Below, piece by piece: positions 9,001 through 13,220 of a stretch of 16,531 nucleotides of DNA. Numbering within the stretch: the stretch's first letter is position 1; each line of letters begins with the position of its first letter. Origin of the DNA: Candidatus Omnitrophota bacterium (lineage in GTDB: Bacteria; Omnitrophota; Koll11; Gygaellales; JAQTUY01). Location of the stretch: assembly GCA_028707105.1 (NCBI GenBank), contig JAQTUY010000022.1:1-16531 (forward strand). Reading direction: 5' to 3'. The position numbers and the translations under genes are program-made. The notes under the pieces are model-generated. The model saw nothing but the letters and a program-made list of their open reading frames with translations. It was not told the origin of the DNA and searched no databases.

Positions 9001-11480
9001 TCGGCGCTTCCGCCTTTTGAATAGGTATATTTGGTTTCTCCTTCTGAAACTAAGGCGCCGTAAATTATTGATTTATCCGAGAAATCTCCTCTGATACCGG
9101 CATAGAATTGTCCCTGTTTATTGCTATTCATAGTGGGATCGAGAATAGCATATTTATCCTTTACCGAGAAATACCCGAAGTCCTGATGTATTGGGGTGAC
9201 TATTGCCCCATCAGAATTACCTACGCTGCTTAAACCGGTCAATATATGATTGTTTCCGGAATAAGTTGCGGTATGCACAAAAGACAAACCATTGTAGGAG
9301 ATCTGATCAAAGGTTGTTCTTCTACCTTCCCCTTCAATGGTGTTTCCAGAAATATTGCCCACGAACCATCCCGGGACAGAAAATGCCTGGTTAGAATTAT
9401 CGGCAAAAGTCGGGAGATTGCCGCCATAAGCCAAAGTCTGCGCTAGTGATCTGCCGTCAACAGACCTAAAATTAAATTCAGTCCCCCTGCCCGCCTCTAA
9501 GCCATTAAAGTTCATATCGACCCGCAGCTGGTGCGGAGCCGCTACATTAATAAATTGAGTCTGCCTTTCTATGCCGAAATGCCTGTTTGTTGCCGCATAT
9601 ATATTCTCGACAGCGGAATCTCTAGAAACCCCCGAGATATCGCCCCAAACAACCGTCTTTCCTAACGCGTTCTTCACGTAAGCCATATCGCTGGTGTCGG
9701 CCTGCGCAAAATCATGAATATAATAATTACCGGTGCCGTTCTCCCAACGGCCCTGCGAAACCGGGATTGATAGCTTGTCCGTAACAATGCGCCCGCTCAG
9801 AGTACGATTGTCGTCATTGTAAACTTCTTGCATAATCCCAACTTCAGTTTTATAAAACGCTGAGGAACCCGTGCCATCAAGATTGGGCATCGAAACAATC
9901 TCCCCATTTTGAGCCCTTAACATTGCGTCTCCGTAAGGATTACCAGGGACATTATGGCTAAATGTATTACTGGGCATTTGCGATTGAATATTTGAGGCGG
10001 GAAAAGTATTCCCGCCTGCTGTCCCGATATCATGCATACTAAAATTATTGTTGTTATCCCAAGTACCTTGTGCCAGCGGGATGGTCAAATTGTCGGTCAC
10101 TTGGCTTACATTGACTGTGCGCAGGTCATCGTTGTAAACCTCCATCTTGACTATGCCCGCGTCATTATAGAAAACGGTAGAGCCCACCGAGGTGGGGATC
10201 GCGATAGTCCCCCCATTTTGAGCTATTGAAAGCGCGTCTCCGTAAAGATTGGCGGGGATATTCTGGTTAACAGTATTGGGCATCGTAAAAGCCCTGGCAG
10301 AGACCACCCTGTCCATCTGGTCTAAAGATTGCTGCGCCGCGTAACCAGTTGAGTCATAAAGATTCCCGCTATAATAGTTCTGAAAAGTATTGCCATTAGC
10401 CATGGTTAAGGTGGAAGAGTAATTATTAAAAGAATAGCTCGCGATATCCGCTCCATAGAAGCTGGACATAGCGTCGTAATAATTAGGCGTAACGCCGGCG
10501 TAAGTAGGCGTAGAATAATCAACGGTACTGCTGTCAAATGAGGCATAGGAGGGATCAAATTCGTAATTATAGGCTCCGCTGTCATAGGCCGAAGAATCAA
10601 CATACGACAGCGTATCAGGATCAAATCCGTTATCGTATCCACCCTTTATGCCCTGGGCTTCTTTATCAGAAAGTAGCTGCGCCTGCTCTGAAAACGAAGT
10701 AACTAACGCGTATCCGCTAAACTTATCCAGGAATTTATCCTTCGGCAGGAATTCCTCTTTGTGCTCATCCGCGAAATAAACCTTATCGTCGGTTATACGG
10801 GTTACTAAAATGTAGTGGTCATAAGTCAGGTGGGCTATAAAAGGCAAAGCAGGGACAGTGGACAGTCCCTGCTTCAAATCAAATTTTACAGGATAAAGTT
10901 TTGCGCCGAAGAATTCGGAGGCGCGGGATAAAGCGTAAATGGAGCTCTTGATGATCTTAGGGGTGCCTTCCGGCTTCAGGACCCCGCTTAAGATATCGGT
11001 AGTCAGGGCCATAACCGCGATATCCTGCTCCTGCGCGGCAACGCCTTTATAAGCTAAGAAATCATAAAGCGCCTTTGCTCCGCAGGGTTTTCCCGCAAGC
11101 CAATTGTAGATCTCTTCTATCCTTTGCTTGGAGATGTTTAACGGCTTTTCTAAATTGATGGTTAAGGTGGGAGAGATCTTTATAGCGGTTACCGGCTTGC
11201 CTGAAATATCTTTGAGGATGTTTCTTACCGCGACCGCGATATCAAGCTGGCGCGGGTCTTTGGTTAAGATCGGGGAGTAAGGAGTAACTGCTCCGGGTTT
11301 GTTCCAGAGCACCCGCCAGTCATATTCTACGGCCTGCGCCACCTGCTCCGGAAGAAAGATCGCTACTACGATAAAAGCAACTATCCTGATCCAGGCCTTG
11401 AAGCTGGATTGGAAAGTTGTTTTTGCTTGAGTGGTTGGTTTTAATTCTGCCTGATTTTTTGGTTCAGGGTTTTTATGCAT
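1..11480 (-). CDS. Giant exported protein with N-terminal C39-like peptidase domain (C-terminus beyond the window)
   Basis: One frame stays open for 3,826 codons to the left edge; spot translations along it all read as protein. Start chosen: ATG at 11480, with AGG 8 nt upstream; an in-frame ATG at 11486 is too close to that AGG, and an in-frame TAG lies at 11492. Residues 1-50 look like a signal peptide (long polar n-region, hydrophobic core 31-44, A-x-A at 48-50). Residues about 95-265 resemble peptidase C39: C133 in KPCGAKAL, H222 in YDHYILV, D238 in YFADE; no clear oxyanion Gln precedes C133. Then follow a Tyr/Ser/Asp-rich linker (280-385), a tandem repeat (411-591), beta-type Gly/Asn/Ser-rich sequence, a charged coiled coil (about 1750-1837), more beta-type sequence, and from about 2550 many Ala/Gly-rich hydrophobic segments. 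C39 domains usually cleave double-glycine leaders inside ABC exporters; here the domain would lie outside the inner membrane. Function is unknown; surface adhesin or fibre is an inference. Confidence 0.9.
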   Translation of the reverse strand, partial: MHKNPEPKNQAELKPTTQAKTTFQSSFKAWIRIVAFIVVAIFLPEQVAQAVEYDWRVLWNKPGAVTPYSPILTKDPRQLDIAVAVRNILKDISGKPVTAIKISPTLTINLEKPLNISKQRIEEIYNWLAGKPCGAKALYDFLAYKGVAAQEQDIAVMALTTDILSGVLKPEGTPKIIKSSIYALSRASEFFGAKLYPVKFDLKQGLSTVPALPFIAHLTYDHYILVTRITDDKVYFADEHKEEFLPKDKFLDKFSGYALVTSFSEQAQLLSDKEAQGIKGGYDNGFDPDTLSYVDSSAYDSGAYNYEFDPSYASFDSSTVDYSTPTYAGVTPNYYDAMSSFYGADIASYSFNNYSSTLTMANGNTFQNYYSGNLYDSTGYAAQQSLDQMDRVVSARAFTMPNTVNQNIPANLYGDALSIAQNGGTIAIPTSVGSTVFYNDAGIVKMEVYNDDLRTVNVSQVTDNLTIPLAQGTWDNNNNFSMHDIGTAGGNTFPASNIQSQMPSNTFSHNVPGNPYGDAMLRAQNGEIVSMPNLDGTGSSAFYKTEVGIMQEVYNDDNRTLSGRIVTDKLSIPVSQGRWENGTGNYYIHDFAQADTSDMAYVKNALGKTVVWGDISGVSRDSAVENIYAATNRHFGIERQTQFINVAAPHQLRVDMNFNGLEAGRGTEFNFRSVDGRSLAQTLAYGGNLPTFADNSNQAFSVPGWFVGNISGNTIEGEGRRTTFDQISYNGLSFVHTATYSGNNHILTGLSSVGNSDGAIVTPIHQDFGYFSVKDKYAILDPTMNSNKQGQFYAGIRGDFSDKSIIYGALVSEGETKYTYSKGGSADNPFTRLGEFGSIADTKRTGNDAKGNMQWDVRGDKLVFLSELIVDKSKATAIDKGPWHFNAMGEGSIYKNIGNLGESTPAAPMLGVEIGQKVTIKNSEIGVTANASGMVWAKDLATNKEFTWNPQQVLQDANSRIQKIDPSKTIPSIGVNIKGDIFHAPIAELKQVNTDLSKGEKNKTQGVALPGESTFLPGFFNIAGVTRDNRVTTDFKGFGGDMEGKSGFVIVFGRVPAGYDGTGNSQITHSVLTKTALYTPIIDNDLVSANNLRDQSKLDPISKVAVENGVNVGAIREEITRGSLKASANIATLAVNLHGNEVIMNFSLNASREISGASLVYVNPDSKSALLSGSYKSSNGAELPSFTSTGGVLKNIGLSYATDKTGRELGTVLRGNEKGEVIIKSISTGINRNIGWLVQALSNSKINDINAHLKKALPGQNIDLRASGAKEDGKNVYNIVDLSNSHMQVFGSGESAKISTSGLLFSVSPYLGQQGRASGKVLEESGKKDEFVRLTDELIKGNFAVGDSWLGMIRGAVVQSQAPGQNPQGQQKGGSTLGSGVELAWISPVARDSSINISYGKGAIFYDQNSKSVDFSPIYSAGAVWKDVPTLTVKDIEAPHNNRAVWLEKSGGVRYSSDTYIGKVAGQSGLVNITNKGFTGDAYKIKANVEEGGIYKLDAGKMRAELNRLDIAFQITKTGELPDWHLSYATGKGIWKENLGQFGGERKFEVFDLGRVTFEKGNKEGLPVLGAYFPGHSIIPESVITKSGESNKITSSSFNPDFNYFGWGNTNEVVAHTARGDIYRRVNLIESGVTGIILNPLEGGKYFDGKGNFVIGSADINTLSFSPYAQWHGIAQRGSRTAPDIKEMGGKDLIATSTTVLPSGVVIRNWAGIARGADDTLRFGEGGNDFQISETLLGKTETITHQTDPKIINAFEEFFKSKNGDPKDLIKDFLDKNLEGLEKESKSKGLPESRQKEISAKIEQIKIQQKALESIQVEQKVIDALNNELKDLHSILTTGIQYKVSSFVTYRENDGQGNYSLKNVSYGKNIQNEHKLKWAETYQDIGWGVGRVVRKDNGELGMEPLPEGTRTASGKEAPRSGSSPLVGQTLASNNGKQVALGEFANLPFMPAGLRHAAITVNGKPAAENTNKPLTLGNGHTYRVTDRVGGVLFNEGNTLVQMGVNEGGKLNFDVVTQAAGLTYQLGGAFYEGDKKEGTVELIRDGKITGIPWGFGIDYKNKTEAEQGGFPTQVSLSYVGGHGVDSFSFNGKGELNTNTGILTAIYPFANPMVLNNIYIETDKKDGNVQIMNGSLGYFAPVIYQYQYVNEQGKRQMPNKANFGESIPFNIYEGVRKGDGQYKWEARAVAFQSTDIQKGEFTDTKGGFRSTTEADRQEYYYGVKGLSFSPRITQETAGNKNEPSGKGVYKLGQENLIHPTQDRSTGIIRTGEKDIVPVLMGVTKEGALQFNPIPDAFGNKWIGPQLSNSSREITRDSAILYSVARDDQGRQRALYLGGENSGTVYFNEKTGGIEGLGLFETRQMGGRSFEQKGKDNKSVELDVIPLVVKQDNKSGKWQWDTAAGRWEFGSLYGNTVRLMQNGQDNPVASLGIKYQDNRASNMPGGNSLHYGLNAAEGTNIKVANEFLQKAFQGESKQAGETPILNYHPGKGILISQLGLGKAGEFFFNPVLDYKNSDMLALEALRQKNIRDTFDAAPGEFGFAALLQNKDPNATALYTAYLIAVPTILLTVASGGTAGGLLGTIFGKNADKILVRFLFNPSSLSGKLIGQIGYRVASASAWGGAVTVGANAVNLGVKGELLGLQESAKIWGLTMASILGAQAIQGGMQLLGRGVIQGINHGWYIPTAGRSFTSGLSAATTASLERIAGGMTYWGASTIASYAGDSSSYAKSLQQMGSNKDGLSMGDFAKIAAWNMFSAPGRMTLEAWYGKDWKVGNDDNYVKQLSTLRQAELGLIAGYLNKQGVGGAAVSTALGYATYYLAAYSPAPLLALAMRPGTTLMELSQSIHEILTPGSDARPADLAEIGYVAGAILGGYRGYKNMGKDIKGLARAYYLGQETALSSEHTTAIANIKSNNIQAVKGPLQAGTLNVANNSGKLTNRLQGVYNAVYTDTGINLSSVKWSMRSYNALEGLGSIYQSAGTANLVTAGVSLGIAAVKNGGILGKDGVFQKSISSLYYNMDNVFLGSFSVVGLGKALGSISPLVTSFVENKLSITSKTWAPTVTAGGIAAGGLGLYLLGSTNETIGKLPTLANILANSGAVIMGLSGAYLLGRFNRFLDNKWPASSKASTWYGELGRGTGRYFGNAAIGIPSLGLIWVGGRNIINPLVNDYWKEKEEVRLDSPISREKLSTEEKVHNFLKEHGITDLKGAKVDYQYNEKGEITGVTVLRRASYEEASRPYIFGFERLKPPDFLQNKAYSDGNQQKYKWDKQHNKPAGGAEWPYLLAMGSTFMFFASTGRIYKNTYPKLAESLGGAKGFYDGLMATPKQRLLHILEKAGEFNKVEGLGGNLKVFSKIAGPSVAMGTGLLILSNYGEEISSAVHKLTDAMGGFKNISEYALMGLGAGLAISGWRSNLTWKNPATIAGFALAALPPADKLFNLGITSGVNSIISDVVTGGADALRDVFSNESNRRVAQYIGWGAIFSGLAKGIIAKEISIAPETRLSRNLAGAYAGVSTVLYDWGIKGTGGTLFTVIPMLHGVVEGTSYLFNSYVIPYTNTSAEREFLGMFSAFWDQNSAKKYETASALWDKGERLSAFKEAVNVGYKAGLFGVKTAEDTKDASEIGKLKVSNPIELAKDKGAWEVLKQIDTQNLAFAGILAVGMGPLQSWLSNIKAGDFGRRFRAMAEGLETSASLGLGSLVGAETAGFLSQGTNRMVGLAVKGTVEEVIVEQVIDFTTQPVFALLGSLKMPYMDLAKEIVQEVGSPNGMPGSRAKAQELFRLLFNSQIVDYKMSDTAKAGDGVLFNLTTGTSSNGSNPAINFMSLAQGDQS
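9708..10250 (-). repeat. Two-copy tandem repeat in the giant protein, period about 103 residues
   Basis: Copy A covers 10250-10026 (residues 411-485) and copy B covers 9941-9708 (residues 514-591); the offset is 309 nt. Shared landmarks in order are N-x-YGDA, AQNG, FY, EVYNDD-x-RT, VTD-x-L-x-IP, QG-x-W-[DE]-N and HD[IF]. The linker before each copy also matches (MPNTVNQNIPAN against MPSNTFSHNVPGN). At DNA level the pieces ccccattttgagc and gcgtctccgtaa are identical in both copies, so the duplication is fairly recent or under strong constraint. It probably forms two beta-rich domains or two turns of a repeat array. Confidence 0.8.
10847..10874. repeat. REP-like palindrome inside the peptidase coding region
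   Basis: Perfect 10-nt arms (AAGCAGGGAC and GTCCCTGCTT) flank an 8-nt centre, AGTGGACA on the plus strand. The GGGAC/GTCCC core resembles the short palindromes in the gap at 11927-11987. It is read through in frame as residues 203-212 of the giant protein, between the catalytic Cys and His, where C39 domains normally tolerate length variation. It is either a REP-type insertion that kept the frame or a chance palindrome. Confidence 0.6.
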
Positions 11481-11568
11481 TGTCATTACCTAATGTGTGA
11501 TAGGCAAAAAACAGTTTTCCCCTTACCCCAGCAGCTGCTTTGATGATCTTTGTTCTGTTTAAGGACAT
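11473..11568 (-). CDS. Possible 31-codon leader ORF overlapping the giant gene start
   Basis: ATG at 11568 opens a 31-codon frame (MSLNRTKIIKAAAGV...) whose TAA at 11475-11473 falls just inside the giant gene, past its ATG at 11480. No convincing ribosome binding site precedes it. If translated, it would couple translation to the giant gene or act as part of the riboswitch output. It may equally be a chance ORF: it is short and the surrounding leader is AT-rich. Confidence 0.2.
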   Translation of the reverse strand: MSLNRTKIIKAAAGVRGKLFFAYHTLGNDNA

Positions 11569-11616
11569 GTGGTTTTAATTTAATAAAACGTTTCTAAAAC
11601 TTCTTAATAAGCTATT
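11481..11616 (-). other. AT-rich 5' leader between the riboswitch platform and the giant gene
   Basis: The untranslated leader holds two small AT-rich hairpins (TTAATA-GCT-TATTAA at 11618-11604; GTTTTA-TTAAAT-TAAAAC at 11589-11572) and a 10-bp palindrome AGCAGCTGCT (11539-11530). A ribosome binding site AGG lies 8 nt before the ATG at 11480. No further gene is seen, apart from the weak leader ORF listed separately. Confidence 0.5.
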
Positions 11617-11663
11617 AAATAAAAACCGAGTTGTCAAATATCTCATTTTACTCTGATATTCGG
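11617..11663 (-). terminator. Possible terminator in the riboswitch expression platform
   Basis: In RNA sense, CCGA (11663-11660) can pair with TCGG (11629-11626), with an inner ATATC/GATAT stem, and is followed directly by TTTTTATTT (11625-11617). The leading CC is also the last two bases of the 3' strand of aptamer helix P1, so the terminator and the ligand-bound aptamer would compete, which would suit an ON switch. The stem is short and carries an 8-nt bulge, so this is a hypothesis. Confidence 0.35.
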
Positions 11664-11751
11664 CAGCCCGGCTGTCCTTATCTTGTTGCTTTGATTTTCG
11701 GATCCGTGGCTTTGCGCCCCCCGATTTCTCGGGGTTTACCCTTTCGCTGCC
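11662..11751 (-). promoter_or_regulatory. GEMM / cyclic di-GMP-I type riboswitch aptamer
   Basis: Helix P1 is GGCAGC (11751-11746) with GCTGCC (11667-11662). Inside, AGGGTAAACC (11742-11733) leads into a perfect 6-bp stem, CCCCGA/TCGGGG, capped by a GAAA tetraloop, then GCGCAAAGCC (11717-11708). These match the class I GEMM core (GGGCAAACC, GNRA-capped helix, GACGCAAAGCC), with one A-to-G change before CGCAAAGCC. A second arm (GGATCC ... AAGGAC) can supply the tetraloop receptor. The position that selects ligand reads G within AGGG, which fits cyclic di-GMP rather than the A of cGAMP-sensing variants. It starts about 12 nt after the predicted transcription start and lies 181 nt upstream of the giant gene, its only plausible target. 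Confidence 0.87.
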
Positions 11752-11762
11752 TATCCTTATTA

Positions 11763-11799
11763 CGCTCAAAGTATAACACGTAGATTTTATGCTTGTCAA
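11763..11799 (-). promoter_or_regulatory. Sigma70-type promoter for the riboswitch and giant gene
   Basis: The -35 box TTGACA (11799-11794) is a perfect consensus match. The -10 box TATACT (11775-11770) matches 5 of 6 and lies 18 bp downstream. Transcription would begin near 11763, just before the aptamer. An AT-rich upstream stretch fits. Nothing else between here and 12106 would need this promoter, so the giant gene appears to be transcribed independently of the upstream operon. Confidence 0.8.
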
Positions 11800-11926
11800 G
11801 TAAATTTCTGCCTAAAAAGGGAGCGTTTTCTTATTATAATATTTATTATATATAGGCATAGATTGCTTGAAATTGGGTCAAAGAAAGGGCTCAAAATAGG
11901 GGCCGTTTTTAGTGGTTTTCTTCCAT
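11800..11926. other. AT-rich spacer upstream of the giant gene promoter
   Basis: This stretch between the REP-like cluster and the -35 box contains a strongly AT-rich run (about 11832-11857, mostly TATTATA-type) and no credible gene. ORFs that can be drawn across it on both strands have no protein-like composition and run into the repeats. It may act as an UP-like region for the promoter, but nothing specific is visible. Confidence 0.4.
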
Positions 11927-11987
11927 GGGGGGACACTTTCCCGATTGGCTCGGGACCCGGTCCTGCTTCGACTTGGGACCCGGTCCC
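11927..11987. repeat. Cluster of REP-like short palindromes
   Basis: Two near-identical palindromes, GGGACCCGGTCC (11952-11963) and GGGACCCGGTCCC (11975-11987), are 23 bp apart start to start, with GGGACC/GGTCCC arms around a single central C. A weaker related element (GGGGACACTTTCCC, about 11929-11942) precedes them. The spacing and G/C-rich cores in an AT-rich gap resemble REP or BIME elements mobilised by RAYT-type transposases. No transposase gene is in the window. Confidence 0.65.
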
Positions 11988-11993
11988 AAAATT

Positions 11994-12051
11994 AAGGGAG
12001 CTGGCTGAATGGAGGATTTGCGGATTCGGGACGATTTTAGCCAACTCCCTT
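11994..12051 (-). terminator. Long-loop inverted repeat, possible terminator of the pilus-like operon
   Basis: AAGGGAGCTGGCT (11994-12006) and AGCCAACTCCCTT (12039-12051) form 13-bp arms with one G-U type mismatch around a 32-nt loop. In minus-strand RNA the stem begins 54 nt after the stop codon at 12106 and is followed by AATTTT. The tail is poor and the loop long, so it could instead be part of the repeat cluster beside it. Confidence 0.4.
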
Positions 12052-12059
12052 ATTGTTCT

Positions 12060-12104
12060 ATATCAGATTGGACATTTTAACTAGAATAAAATATCAGATT
12101 GGAC
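12060..12104. repeat. 14-bp direct repeat pair next to a stop codon
   Basis: ATATCAGATTGGAC occurs at 12060-12073 and 12091-12104, a 31-bp period; after the shared 14 bp each copy continues with one differing base and then TT. The second copy ends one base from the stop codon of the adjacent gene (12108-12106). Such pairs can be remnants of a small mobile element or a binding site; nothing in the window decides which. Confidence 0.7.
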
Positions 12105-12105
12105 G

Positions 12106-13209
12106 TTATCTCCTATCATAAGGACCCAATATTGGTGCACTTACTGAATAATAATTTTGAGCTGGCAAAGTATTAGAATTCTGACTTGAGACTTTATCTG
12201 GGAAAGTTGACTGGATTGCTGTGTTTCTAAAAGAAGATTCCCTAGAAGATCCCTCAAAAAGAGGGCGCATAACCTTTTCACTGACCATAAAATTTGTAGG
12301 CATATTGACCATATAATATAGCCCTGAAAAGGCATTTTTGATGATATAGGAGTCCTGTGTATCCATATTGCCGCTGGTAAGTGACTGCACCCCCATGCTA
12401 ATCCCGGCTGAAGGGATGCTTCTTAATGCAGCACCTACTACGTCCTGGCCTGCCCTGCTAAAATTAAAGTCTCCGATGTTGGCAAAGCTGAATTCGTTGG
12501 CCTTGGTTAAACCGCCTACCAGCGCGCCTGTAGCAAGGCTTCCTGCTAAATTCGCAATATTGCCCATTATAGGATCAACATAGCCTTTTCCGTGCTCGGA
12601 CCTCATGGAGCTCATAAGTATAGCGCCTTCAATAGTTCCTTCAACAAGGCCTATGCCCATGCCGCTTAGAGCATTTAGCGAACCGTTAAAACTTTGGCTA
12701 ACCCCCACTCCGCTGCCAAGCGAACTGCCAAAATGCCCTGGAGCTAACCCCCCTCCTACAACCCCTCCTGCTATTGAGCTAAGTAAAATAGTAGAACCCG
12801 GATCCCAGCCATAATAGTTACCCATCATTCCTATCGCATTCTGCGTCTGGCCGACTGCTGTACTGTTTACAAAATTGGTTGCCCAACTGTCAACGCCTTT
12901 TAAACTGGATAAAGAATCAACAACGCTATCCATAAAGCTAGGATAGCCTGTTCCACCAGAAGCATTCCCCAGAGCACTCCCTATCCCTGAAGTAATACCC
13001 GAAGCAAGGGCGCTGCCTATGCCGGAAGAAACTAAGCCTATCGCAGTACCTGCTGCCCATTTGCCGAAATCAAATTCCGCGATTTCCCCTCCGCCATCCC
13101 TGCTTCTGTAAGCCAACGACTCTTTGGGGAAGGCAAAGGAAGTCATAAAGAAAAAAATCAAGGAGACCGCAATAATCCTGGATGTCACTCCTTTTGGTTT
13201 ACTCAACAT
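12106..13209 (-). CDS. Exported glycine-rich protein with small-residue hydrophobic helices
   Basis: Unrecognised family, 367 residues. An ATG at 13230 exists, but the ATG at 13209 has AAGGAG seven bases upstream and follows the previous stop by 11 nt, so the later start is preferred. Residues 1-33 form a signal peptide (basic start, hydrophobic FFF core, cleavage likely after SLA). The mature part opens with a charged stretch and then runs of glycine-zipper type (AIGLVSSGIGSALASGITSG), repeated through the middle (SIAGGVVGGGLAPG, LAGSLATGALVGGL). The last 70 residues are polar and Ser/Asn-rich. No catalytic motif is visible. It is the last gene of the operon, so it may be a surface, membrane-associated or pore-like partner of the pilus-like proteins. 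Its Gly/Ala-rich style resembles the hydrophobic region of the giant protein, but no alignable similarity was found by eye. Confidence 0.85.
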   Translation of the reverse strand: MLSKPKGVTSRIIAVSLIFFFMTSFAFPKESLAYRSRDGGGEIAEFDFGKWAAGTAIGLVSSGIGSALASGITSGIGSALGNASGGTGYPSFMDSVVDSLSSLKGVDSWATNFVNSTAVGQTQNAIGMMGNYYGWDPGSTILLSSIAGGVVGGGLAPGHFGSSLGSGVGVSQSFNGSLNALSGMGIGLVEGTIEGAILMSSMRSEHGKGYVDPIMGNIANLAGSLATGALVGGLTKANEFSFANIGDFNFSRAGQDVVGAALRSIPSAGISMGVQSLTSGNMDTQDSYIIKNAFSGLYYMVNMPTNFMVSEKVMRPLFEGSSRESSFRNTAIQSTFPDKVSSQNSNTLPAQNYYSVSAPILGPYDRR

Positions 13210-13220
13210 CTCTCTTCTCC

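Noticed and set aside
1..11480. Reading the giant ORF as several genes or as a frameshifted pseudogene
   Set aside because: No in-frame stop was found, translations checked at scattered points keep the same frame, and no internal binding site with a start and stop pair divides it.
11608..11636. A second TTGACA at 11636-11631 as another promoter
   Set aside because: The hexamer 17 bp downstream (TAGCTT) is a poor -10 box and the site falls inside the proposed expression platform.
11575..11799. A 74-codon minus-strand ORF covering the promoter, riboswitch and platform
   Set aside because: The same bases form a clear promoter and a conserved aptamer structure; the translation is basic and has no protein-family look.
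11796..12084. ORFs of 73 and 82 codons on opposite strands in the intergenic gap
   Set aside because: Both run across the REP-like palindromes and inverted repeat; the composition is repeat-derived and neither has a convincing ribosome binding site.
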